From Rhyacichthys aspro (lineage: Eukaryota > Chordata > Actinopteri > Gobiiformes > Rhyacichthyidae), in contig CM072161.1 of NCBI GenBank assembly GCA_036850595.1, positions 2,594,801 to 2,658,800 of the forward strand: a stretch of 64,000 nucleotides of DNA. Direction: 5' to 3'. Shown here piece by piece: positions 24,401 through 36,300 of this stretch (positions within the stretch are counted from its first letter, which is position 1; each line of letters starts with the position of its first letter). The translations under genes were made by a program, and so were the position numbers. The notes below the pieces were generated by a model. It did not search any database. It saw only the letters and a program-made list of their open reading frames with translations, and was not told where the DNA came from.

Positions 24401-27400
24401 TATAATTCTAATCAGTTAATCTGATTAGTTGTTGCAGCCCGATGTTATATACACACTAAGAGCCAATCTGAGCGTGCCTGATCTTATCTGATTTCAGAAC
24501 ATATAATGACTATAGTCTCTCTATACACAATAAACACTGCTGTGAAGATAATGTATTTCTGTAAAACTCAATGCTTCCGTTCTTCAAAATGTCTTTGATG
24601 TGCATACAAGTATTATTTATTGTGTCTTGAGATGATTTCTTTTAAATTGGTGCTGTATCAATACAGAAGAATTAACTTGAAATTCCATACCATTCCCTTG
24701 TTTTGTGTGTATTCTGTGTGTCCACTGCAGCTGGCTCCTGAGAACACTCTGATGTCTTTTGAGAAGGCAGTGGAGTCTGGATGTGAAGGACTGGAGACGG
24801 ATGTCACTGTGAGGTCAGTCAGGATTTTTGGTGTTTAAAGTGCCAACCTGTTTAATAAATAAAAGAGTGAGGTTCTGACAGTCACGATACTTTTCTGAGC
24901 CTCATGACTGTGATAAGTGTGAGACAGTGTGACTCTGTGGTTGTAGTTTGGATGGGGTGCCCTTCCTGATGCACGACCGTACTCTGCAGCGGACCACCAA
25001 CATCCAGCAGGTTTACCCCAACAGGACCAGAACCCCAGCGGCCATGTTCACCTGGGCAGAGCTGCAGAACCTGAACGCAGGCTCCTGGTTCCTCTCTGTG
25101 AGTGAACCCATTGGTACCATTCTGTAAACTCAGCTCGACAGATTGGCTTTAATGCTTCTGGTGAACTAGAATGACACTTTCCAGCAGGAAGAATTATAAA
25201 TGTCAACCAAAAGATCAGCCTAGCACTGAATATGGTTCATAAATAGAAAGTATTTGTAATATGCCTGCACGATATATCTAAAATTTCATAATTTTCGCAA
25301 TATTATTGATCACAATATCTCTATCACAATAATGTTATGGTCAGTACTGAGAAATACTCAGTTTTAAAGGGGACAATGAATGCCCCTTTTTCAATTAATA
25401 ACATAGTACTTTGTGCTCCAAGTGAAGTGTATGTTACAATCTCTCCTCAGAAACACATGGTTTTGGATGCTGGCCCTTTAACTGAACAGAGCTCTTTTCA
25501 AATACTGCCCCCGTTTGCGCTCACAGTTGCCAGTCTTTACCAGGTTGCACTCGTACAAAACTATAAGTTGTTATTTCGGGATTTTAAACATTCTTGAAAA
25601 AATGGAAAGTGCCTCATTGAGTCATCCATTGATTATATGTTTGAGCCAGAGTCTGACCACAAGCACTAAGAGTCCCAAGAAGAGACTGAGGGAGAGACTG
25701 GGGCAGCCAGGGTGAGAACGAGCTGTGGCAAGTTATCAATAGGCAAACGAAGTCTTAATGCATTTAAAAACTTATTCAACAGATGTCCCAAAGAAGTGAG
25801 TGATACATAAGTCTGTGTACATTGCAGCCAGTGTATTTTCCTCCTGATATTGTGATGTGTAGCTTCTGTTAGCCTCAGTTGCTACACCGAGACCAAAAAC
25901 AAACTCTGCCCTTGAAGAGTCTCGCAGCATCGGGGCAGCTGCTGGTTGGCATCAATTCCTGTAGCCTACCTGCAGTATAGGTTGACACCCTTTTAACTCA
26001 TAAAACTGCATTTACTGGCTACACTACTCTACATATAGCCTAGCCAATTGTAGCTTGTTTTTCATGTATAAAAATGCTTTAAGCGATAAACTGACATGAT
26101 AGAAAACTACTGTTGCTACGCTGTAATGAAGAAAACAATATAGCGGATGCGCTCTACACTCAAGTCTTCGCTCTGTGGCCTTTAAAGGGAAGTGACACGA
26201 GGAGAGATCCCACCTCTTTGGATTGTTTCGTCACAGTCAAGCTTTTTGAGAAATGAGGCGTTTTTGCCCCAGTGGAGAGACTCTGCCCATAACAGAGAGA
26301 TCCTGCAGTTGTTTTATTTCACACTTTGTGAGTTAGAAGAGAGGCCAAACACACAAAATTATAGACGCAGAGAGTACGTAAAAGTGGCTTTTGCGTGGAA
26401 TGTCCCGTTTAAGTTATCACTCATTCATTTTCTACTGCTAATCCTGCTACGGTTTGGGGGGAAGCTAGAGCCCATCCCAGAAGCTTTGGGTGATAATTAT
26501 CAGTTGATTGCAGGGCTAACGCTTAGAGACACTTGACAGTCATACATTTTACCTTGATTTAAATCTTGATCAGTGTGAAACTGCCCAACATTATTGTTTT
26601 AATGAGCCCTTACTCGTCTCCTCAGACCAACCCGTTCAGGTCGGCTGGCTCTCTGCAGGCAGAGGAGCGACAGCGGGCACAGAACCAGTCCATCTGTAGC
26701 CTGTATGACTTCCTCCAGCTCGCTGCACACAACCACAAACTGATCATCTTTGACCTGTACCGCCCACCCAAGGGACACCCCTACAGGGACACCTGGATCG
26801 AACGCACCCTGGACGTCATTCAGAACGAGTCCACCATCCTCTCCTCACAGGTCGGCCGCTGTCCACTCGACATCACTTCACTGATACCATCTTTTAAATA
26901 CAAAATAAAACCTGATTAGTGAGTATAACTGATATTAATATCCATTATGTCCATGATCTCATGAGACACATAGAGGAAAATTAGTGAGACCAAAATGAAT
27001 GGTTTTATTTAATGATTGCCTGTCTTCAGTCTTTGAGGTAAAAGGTTATTTAGTGTTGCTTTAAGTTTCCATGTTTTCATTCCCGTCTTTCTAATGTAAT
27101 GCTTTAAAACATAAATCTAAGTGAACCTGTTAATGGGAGTGTGTGTGTGTTTGTTTCAGGTGCTGTGGCTGCCCTCAGACCTGCGCTCTCTGGTGCAGGA
27201 GTTAGACCCAGAGCTCCAGCAGACGTCCGGCAGCCGGCTCCCTCAAGAGGAGCTGCAGAACCACAACATTGTCAAACTCAACCTGCACTACAGCGCCGCG
27301 TCGCCTCAGCTCGTCAGGTCTGTTTGTGTCAGACACAAGGATTATGTGGACCACAAGAGTCAGGACATTTACACTGGCCACACTTTTGTATTAGAAATTA

Positions 27401-29079
27401 CCTATTCAGATTTGGGATTAGGGTTCAAATTAAATGATCGATTACAGAACTCTTAAATATGATTTCCTAGTTCAAGATCAATCTTCTAATTAGCCCTGTG
27501 TCACATTGAAGCTCCTGTTTGAGTTTACTTTTGTACTTTTGATAAACTGGCACCTCTGATCTGATTATATGCTGGTTTAGAATGATTGTAGTAGTATTTT
27601 TTTGAGTCTATCATTTTTTTTCCAAAAAAAAAAACAAGATTTGGATGCAGTGGATATGTCAATGTAAAGACTCATTCCCCAACCGTCTTGTCATTATTCC
27701 TCATCAGTAAGTTTTCCAAATTTAGAGAACCTCTGAGTGATGAAGGGCTGTGGTAAACCGAGTGTGTGTGTTATGTGATCAGTGTTAGAGGGTGTATTCT
27801 GTCACAGGGAGTACTCTGCGGTGAACATCAGCCTGAACCTGTACGTGGTCAGTGAGCCCTGGCTCTACTCTGTGGCCTGGTGCTGTGGGGTCCAGTCTGT
27901 GACCACCAACGCCCCCCAGCTGCTGCGCTCCATCAGCCGCCCTCTCCTGCTCATGGTGAGTACACATACATACCTCCTGTTTATGTGATTAATGAGAGAT
28001 TAAAAGACAGTGGTGGCTGTGTCCCTCAGAGTCCAGAGGAGTACAGTGTGATGTGGATCCTCACAGACCTGCTGTCCCTCGCTCTGGTCCTGCTCACCTT
28101 CAGCTTCCACTGGTGAGAGGCTGCTGCAGGTATCAGTGTGAGTCTGAGTGAACCTGTGTGTTGACAGAGGTGTTGATGTGTGTCTGGCAGGTGGAGGGAG
28201 CGAGGCCTGGCCTTCCGCTCAGGAGGTCACATGACCCTGGACAGTGGCACCTACAGCAAGTTCAGAACAGGTCAGTCAGTTTTTCAGTCAAATACAAGTC
28301 TCAGTTTTCTATATAGAGTACTATATAGAGATATTCTAAAATGACAAACTACAAATTCAGTAAGGAGCTGTGAATGAGTCAAAGCATTAAATGGAACCTT
28401 TATTAAAACACTTTGGACTGAGGAAGATGAAGAAGTGTGTATGTGTGACATGCTTTTTCTGTAGTGACCACAGACACTGGTCTTGAACCTGGTGATGGTC
28501 TGTAACTATATTTTCCAGTCACATTGTTTTAGCAATGTTTTATAGATTATCAGTAAATAATGCATTTACTGCATGTATAAAACACCCAAATTTGCATTAA
28601 AATATTAAAAATAGTGAGAAAAGAGGTGCCTCGGGGGCTCACCTGGGTTTGATTCTGTCTGAGGGCATTTGTAAAAAAAATATATATATAAAAAAATATG
28701 TTTTAATTCAAAATGCAGAAATATTCAATCCAAGCCAATGATGCTGTGCTAAATAAAATATATTTGTAGTTGTCTGACAAGATCCTGAATGACTGCCATT
28801 TAAACAAGATCAGATTGAAGTTAGTATATTAAAACAGTGTATGATGACAATTTGGTAGACATTAGAATGATATAGATTTTTTTCTATCTATTTACTATAC
28901 TTAACTGCTCATTTATCTAAGACAGACCCTAACTCTGTGTTTTTTTTACAGAGATGAGTGAAGTGTGGTCCGTGTCCAGTATCAACTCCCAGACAGAGAC
29001 CACCACAGACTGGCCCCTGAGTCTGAGTCTGAGTGTCAGTCCTCCAGTCTCACATGAGCCTCCACACTCCATAAACTGA
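18482..29079 (+). CDS. gdpd4: Glycerophosphodiester phosphodiesterase, GDPD4-type, complete
   Basis: Fifteen coding exons: 18482-18652, 21052-21155, 21245-21338, 22179-22238, 22483-22581, 23056-23149, 23227-23372, 24731-24813, 24947-25097, 26626-26850, 27160-27317, 27808-27955, 28030-28112, 28191-28270, 28952-29079. Total 1824 bases, 607 residues. The architecture is short cytosolic N-terminus, five hydrophobic helices (first about residues 58-80), a GDPD catalytic domain, a sixth helix (MWILTDLLSLALVLL) and a Ser/Thr-rich tail. Catalytic residues are all present: H251-R-G, E278-T-D280 as metal ligands, H293-D294. The family hydrolyses glycerophosphodiesters, or GPI anchors in some members, at an extracytoplasmic TIM-barrel. 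The intact E-x-D pair and the position next to MYO7A point to GDPD4; as I recall it, GDPD5 has Q-x-D at that site. GDPD5 and GDPD2 are the alternatives. A second in-frame ATG lies at 18488. Confidence 0.87.
24149..24365 (-). repeat. tRNA-headed fish interspersed repeat (SINE-like), gdpd4 intron
   Basis: Read on the minus strand it opens with a tRNA-like head: an A-box-like stretch (AGAGTGGTTAGCACC) and a B-box-like GAGTTCAAATC. It then runs into a body ending in the 'ctggagcctgtcccagc' / 'cattcattttctacc' block, here read on the plus strand. It shares its head with the copy at 1357-1605 and its tail with the piece at 26412-26534. Confidence 0.6.
26412..26534 (-). repeat. Tail fragment of the same interspersed repeat family
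   Basis: On the plus strand the segment begins with 'cattcattttctactgct', continues through 'agctagagcccatcccag' and ends near 'gggctaacgcttagagac'. It matches the non-head half of the 24149-24365 copy in the same orientation. It sits just upstream of the gdpd4 exon at 26626. Confidence 0.5.
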
Positions 29080-29500
29080 AAGAAGTACTCCACTGACAGA
29101 GCTCATTCTCAGGTTGAACAACGAGCAGTCATTCCAAGTACACATTATTTTAGAAAAGGGGATCAGCTCTTCAGATTAACAATTTTGAAACACTCAAACT
29201 CATTTTACCCAATCAACCGAAGCAAAGGACCACAACTGTGCAGCACCAAAGGACCAACTCCAGATCTGAGCCAGCACTGCAGTTCTGCCCACTGACTCCA
29301 GAATGAACACAAAAATAATGTCAATCATTCCAGAGTCTGACAGTGTCCACACTTCATTTCATTATATAAGCTTTTGTGCGTCTTGCTGCAGCAGAATTTG
29401 CAGAAGTGCCACTGAGATTAACCCCTGAGTGAGGAACACTGCCAGAAAAAAGCTGCTGCTACCTGTGATGAAATAAAATATATTTTCATGCCGTGTTGTC
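29080..29500 (+). other. gdpd4 3' UTR with polyadenylation signal
   Basis: A noncoding stretch after the TGA at 29077-29079. AATAAA at 29472-29477 is followed by a GT-rich stretch ('gccgtgttgtctggcc') typical of a cleavage and polyadenylation site. Confidence 0.6.
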
Positions 29501-29799
29501 TGGCCTCTTTTTCTTTAGGCTAAATAAGTATACTAAAAACTAAACTAAAATAAGAAATTGTCAACAGCAACAGTGGCGATGGTGAAATCAATTTAGTTCG
29601 CAAATGTTCTCAGCCATCATGTTGGAAAATTCTCCTCCAGCAGTGCTCGCTTTGTCCATAACATTCACAGAAGTGAGGACGTGTAGCAGGTTGGATGCTG
29701 TATTAAACAACATGGACCATCCTCTGTGCTGTTACAACATAGAGCAACATTAAAATTCTCTTGAAATACAGATAAATAATAGAGAAAAAATGTCCAATC

Positions 29800-30313
29800 T
29801 CTTGTAAAATGTAATTTATTCAATGCTATATCACAATGTGCACAAAATGATACATAAACAGTAAAAGTGTGACAATGAATGATTTATGACCCAGTGCTGA
29901 TAATCAGTGCTAGTAGTTGATATTGTTTTAAAAATACAGATGTCATACAAACTCAGGCTAAAACTACTGAATGAACTGATACAAAGAAGTGGCACAGATA
30001 AACTGCAAATGTGGCAACTAAAAACAAATACGAACAAAACTAAAGTATTAAAGTATTCATGAAACTCAGACTGATGTTTCTAATGGCTACAAAAAATCTT
30101 TGGAAAGACTTTTAAATCTATTATTTAAGCATCTATTTACAATCACTATGTAGCCGAGTAGTAACTATTCTGAATCTTTCTTCCCACAGTCTCTCTGAGC
30201 CACAGTGTGATGCTAATCTGGACAAAGATGAGTTAAAGGCAACATGTGTTTTAAGACAGGACACAAACATCAGTCGAGGAAACAGTTCAAACACAAACGG
30301 CAGTATCTGGGAG
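29800..30313 (-). other. myo7a 3' UTR with polyadenylation signal
   Basis: Below the myo7a stop codon (30316-30314) the minus strand is noncoding. An AATAAA (29820-29815 on the minus strand, TTTATT on plus) is the first good signal about 500 bases downstream. That places the end roughly 300 bases from the end of the convergent gdpd4 transcript. Confidence 0.5.
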
Positions 30314-33300
30314 TCATTTGCTGTTGCCGCGGGACGTTCGCTGTTTGGTCATAGTGGTCAGCATCTGGCTGATGTAGGATGTTAGGAGGTCGTCCATTTT
30401 GTAGCCCTGAATGAAGAGAGGTCAAAGGTCAACTCTGATACAGACAATGACTCCAAAACCACTCACTGTTTCTTTGTTCAATTTAGTGTTCTAATGGATG
30501 AAGCTTTTGATATTTCCCATTTGCTGACCTATAAACAAATGCATCTTGTCCATATTTTATTATTATGGGGAGTGCAGTTTTAAGTGAACTGCATCTGATC
30601 ACAAATGTTTTGGTGACCACATACAGTCCTGACTAAAATATGATTTAAATGTCCTCACACTTTAACGTATATCTTTACTTTTTTTTAATTTAATTCCATC
30701 ATTTAAGGAGAACTGCCTATAAACTGTATTTATTTATATAACACTGTGTCTTATGTTAAATGGATTATTTATCATTTTTTTGCACGAATCCCTTTCATTT
30801 TTCCTGACTTGATGGTATATTCTGAATCAGTATTTGAAGTGTGCTGTGATTGGTCGTCTCACCAGAGAGGTCTCACAGAGCAGTTTGCTGCCGCGGACCA
30901 GGTTTCCGATGGTGATGTGAAAGTAGGTGTTGCCACTGCTCCAGTTGGAGATTTTGGTGAAGGGATGAGTGGTCAGGACGTCCTGCAGAAGGAGGGACAG
31001 ACACTAGTGGATTATTCAGACTTTATAAGTGAAGGTGTATCAGGGCCAGTTAGGTCAAAGGGTCAAAGAGGGGTTTAACACAGTTTTCAGGTGAAATATA
31101 GTTTATAATACAAAGTCATTAATTATAAAATGTATTATTCTTGAATCAGTCCTAGTCCTATATTTTACCGTTTACATATATTTTTTTGTATTTTCTGTTT
31201 TTGTATAATTGAACAGTATGTATTCTTTATTTATTTCATTCATCTCCTTTTTTCACAATTGGTATTTCTAAAAGAGCTCTGTGTAAAATAGAGCTACAGT
31301 AATTTCACTCATGGATTGATCTTTTTTTCTGATTTCATATGTATAGGCCTCTAAGAATGATTGGGTTCAATTTTAAACCCATTTCAGCAGCTTGTATCCA
31401 AGATCTTATCCTTCCCTGCCGGAGTCCAACATGTACTGGGAACAGGTCTGACCACACGTTGTTGCAGAGGCGTGTCAGCCAAGACAACCCCACAACATCC
31501 AGACACTTGAGATACACATCCACCCTGGCGCCTTGCCACTGAGAAACCTTTTAACTACCTCGGCGACTTCAGCTTGGGTAATAGACAAGTCCACTTCTGA
31601 GCCCTCAGCTTATCTGTGCTCAGTGAACGATATATCATTTTGAATTCTTCCACAAATGCAGTAACCCTGTTTTGAGTTGTTTATTTTGGGGGAAATAAAT
31701 GACACATAATAATGTTTCTGTTTCCCGGCCCATTTCAGAGCTTGATATTGAATCCAGTTCTACTCTTTACTGTTCCATACCATAGAAACCAGAGTCATGT
31801 TCCAAACCCACCTTACTCTTGGGGTCAATCAGACTGACTCCATGTTTGTTGATGGCTATCAGGAGCGTTTCAGGGTAATTAGGATCTGTGGTTTGCTGTG
31901 AAATATAAAGAGAAAAAGACAAATGTGTGAGGGGTGATGTCTGAGGGTGGAGAAATGAAAAGGAGATTATAAAGCACCTTGACTTCGAAGAAGGCTGAAC
32001 CAAACGTGGGCCACTTGTAGATGATCTTGAGGAAGGAGAGCTTGGCTTCTTCTCGAGTCTTTCCAGAGTGTTTGTTGAACAGCGACAAGATGGACTGCAA
32101 TACAAACAAACAATAAATATATATTACTGTAATATCAAGTTTGAAAGGGAGAGAGTTACTAATTCCACATACACCTTCCTGTGATTCCTAAGATGTTCTT
32201 TATTTCATGGACCTTCTGGATTCATGTGGCTCTGATGTAGTCAATAAATTAAAGCTCAGTTTCTCACTCTGCTGACTAATGTGCACTCAATTTGACCGTG
32301 GCCCATTTTTTGAAAATAATAAAAAATGTGGATATTTCCTTATTTCATCAAAATTTTGCTTTAACAAAAGACAGCAGGTTTTAACAGAAGTCTAAAATCT
32401 TAAATGTCCACACAGTGTCACTCCTCTAGTGAATGTATTTGTAATAAACTAAACTCCTGTGAATGTGAGCCCACCCTCTTCCAGTCGTCCGCAGACAGGT
32501 GCCGGATCTGGTCTTGTGGGACCAGGTCTTTGAGGATCTTGGAAATGTTGTGAAAGTGGGACTTGTCCTCCTCAAACTTGACTCTGTAGATGAGCGCTGC
32601 CAGCTGGTACACCTCTTCTCTGGAGCACTTGTGGTAGCCTCTCAGGTACTTGGGCAGCTCCTGTTCACAGAGTACAGCCGTTAGACCCAACACCCCTCGG
32701 GTTACTCCATATTTTCTTTTTTTTTTCTTCTAAATTTGGCATTTAAAAACAACAACATTGTTTTTTAGGTTAAAAAATGAATTTGAAGGAGTTTGGTCAT
32801 CCATTTTGAATCAAAGTGGTTTAAAGAACGTTCCGTTTAAATTTTTTTTGGTAGAAATACAAATGTTTATATTGTAGAAAGCAGAACAATTTTCTTTCTT
32901 TAGAAATGGCTCAAACCAGAATCTTTTGACCGATATTTTGACTTTAGCCATCATTTGTACAGGCATAATGCATTATTATACAACAGAATCTACAAAATAT
33001 TTCACAGTTTCAAACAGCATGTTAATATGGCATCTGCTCCAGTCAAAGGGCCTAAAGGTCTAAACCTGATAATAGTGGAAGATGGAGTCAGCCATGGAGT
33101 CTTTGCCTGGAGCTGTGTTGGTCCAGAGCTTCTTCATGAAGAACACCTGATAGGTGAGAGAAGGCACTGCTCCTGAGAACAGACATTCAGAGTTATTTAT
33201 CAGTGTTTACTCCATCTGTGTGACATTTAAAACATCATTTGTTTACCGTCTTTAACGTGTCGGGCCTTTTTGATCCAGTCTGTCAGATGCCTCACAAAGT

Positions 33301-36300
33301 CGAAGAAGAAGTCCCCGTCTGGAACACTGATGACCTGGAGAACACAGATCCAGATCCACACCAAAACAGAAGAAATGAGTTACAAGTGACATTCCTAAGC
33401 CGAGGGTGCTCTGGATCAGGACTGGTTTCCTGTGAATTTGACCTGAACCTTTGACCTATAACATCTGATGTTCTTTAGTGTCACATGATCCTTGTGCAGT
33501 ATATTTGTGCCTCCTGACAAGAGTGACACCAGTGATGGTAAAGTCTGTACTTGTAACATCCGTAAATGTTAGAAATCAGACACAAGACCAGTTTAGAATA
33601 GACCAGAACAAACACTTTTCACCCATGGGCTGTAAGGACTCAACAGTGAAAAGTTTTGCTTTTAGGTGCAATAACATAACATTTTAATGTGCAATACATT
33701 TTTAACATGTAAGGTATTGTAATTGGGTATTTATTGTTTTTTTATTGTGTGTTTGTGTGATTGTCTGTTTTTAGTTGTTTAGTTCTTCTATGCACTGATC
33801 ACATGTGGCACTTAAATTTCATTGTACTGCTGTGCAATGACAATAAAGCATTCTGTTCTATTCTATTCCATTCCATTCCATTCCATTCTATTATATTCCA
33901 TTGCATTCTATTCTATTCCATTCCATTCCATTCCATTCTATTCCATTCCATTGCATTCTATTCTATTCTGTTCTCTTTTATTCTATACTATTCCGTTCCA
34001 TTCTATTCCATTCCATTGCATTCTGATCCATCCCATTCCATTGCATTCTATTCTATTCTATTCTGAGTTCCCTTTTGTTGATTTAACATTAAATCTCTCG
34101 TGTCAGCCCAGAGACCATCACTAAAAAGATCAGGTGATCAGGACTAGGTTATGACATGAAAATATTGAATATATATGAAAATATATATTTCCACACAACA
34201 CTGTCCACTGAATCTGAATGTTTGGACATTTGGACAAAGTACTGTTGTTGTACTTTGTGCTTTGGCCACAATATGACGGATATGATTCTAATTAGTATCT
34301 GAGAGTCATTTACTTGAACAGGCTGCTCTCACCTTGTCAGTGATCTTAACGAACAGACTGAAGCCCTCTGACGACTTGAGCAGGAGGCGTCCGGAGATGT
34401 TGTGGCAGAAGTCTTTGGCCTTGGTGCTGGACTCCACCTCGAACACCTGACAGTACACACATGCAGCACTTAAAGGCCTCGTTTCCATTGATACGGTATA
34501 GATGGGGTCATTACAGCACATTTCTACTGTGCTCTTTCCAGAGAGCCGTAAAACTGTGTGTAAACTGTGCTTCTATATGAGAAATGTATTCCTTTTGAAG
34601 CAAGCTTTCAAAACTTCAATGCATTGCCTTTAATTGATCATTTACAGTGAGTGTGGTGATGAAAGCGCCTGATGCTGAAGCCACATGCTGCTGCAGTAAA
34701 CTGTGAGAAAATCATTTCTGGTTTGTTCTCAGTTTTCTAAACATTACATTTATAGAACTGCACCAATTTCCTATAATTTAGAGACTCACTGTTTAATCCC
34801 AGGTGGTATACTTGTGTTAATGCAGTGTCAATGGATGATGCAATGTTGCAGTATATAGCAAGAACCATACATCACCAAGGCTTTCTAAAACCAAAAACAC
34901 CTGTTGCCAATAAACACAAGCTTGTTTTCTAAAAACATCCAACATCATAAAAACAAGACAAACTTTATTTGAGAAAACACTGTCATTTGTGTTTTTCATT
35001 TTGCTTTTTGCTTTCTTAAATAAAGTTTATCTATTTTCCAATAGACTGAAGTGTTTAGCTCCACTTTTCCAAAAGCAGACAATTTTACTGAAACCAAAGT
35101 TCAAAAGTGGTTTGGAAAACTACACTTTTTGAGGATGCTTCAGAACCGCACTGCTTCTTGAAAATAACCTATAGAGGTGGTTAGTGCTCTGATCTTTAAG
35201 GCAATGGGAAGTACTCAGCTCTGCCAAATAACACAGGAGATTAAAATGGAACTATGTCAAGTGAAATGATGTTGTATTCCTTAAGAAATTGAAATGCTAC
35301 TTAGACAATAGTTGCGATTTGTGAAACTGTCACAGACCTCGTCTGAGTCGTCGGGGAAGTAGACCTTGTGAAAGATCTGTGTGGTCTTGTGCTGAATGGC
35401 CTCCACTTCCACCAGGTGAGGAGGGTACTTCCTGGAGCCGTTTCTACAGACACACAGAGAACATGTAATAGAATAAAACTGGGTCTACAGTATGGTGTGT
35501 GTTTGTGTGTTACCGTAGAGCCTTCTGCAGCCGCTGCATACAGTCTGCAGCCAGAGGGTAGTGTTTCTTGGCCTGGAGGAACTTCTGGACGTGAGGCAGC
35601 AGGATGTTACTGGGAGGAAAGAGCCCAGTGCAGAGCCACAGCAGCTCCCAGCCCTTCTCCTCACTGTACCTGCACACAGACTAGGATTAATGTTTGGGGG
35701 GGGGGGGGGGGGGGGCCTGGCAGCCCAGGCAGAGCACATGCCAAACACGCAGGATAACTGGGTATAATTCTCAGTCAAGTCATTTGCCCATTGTCACCAA
35801 ATTTGCTAAATCCACTTATACACACTAATATAAACTTAACAGACTGACCCCTATGGGACACCAGTGATTCCTTGAAATGAATATTTGGTGCAGACATGCA
35901 ATCTATGCAAAATACTAAACAGTATAACAACATTTCCATATGTGTTGCATAGAAAGGGACAGAAACCGCACCCAGCATTTAGTTCAGCGTCCAACATTTA
36001 GTTCTTTACAATTTCATGAGCTTTAGTCAAGCAATGGGACCAGAGCCTTTGAGTGTTATGGCAATAGATTTGAAAATCTGAAGCACCGACATACATGAAT
36101 AGTCATACCATATTCAGTGTGTGTTTTCCCAACATTTGGCAGGGTTCTTAAACAACCCCAGCTGAGATAGCCTCTCAGTTCAACCTCGGCACCAGCACCG
36201 GGTAGTGACCGGTGAGGGCCGATCAACACCACTTGTGGCTTTAATTCCATTTAAAGATGTTCACAGGGGTAACATCTTAAAAGGCTGTCCTCTGTGTATG

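Noticed and set aside
33761..34124. Open frames of about 100 residues rich in Ser, Phe, Ile and Tyr
   Set aside because: They are translations of the five-base ATTCC/ATTCT array.
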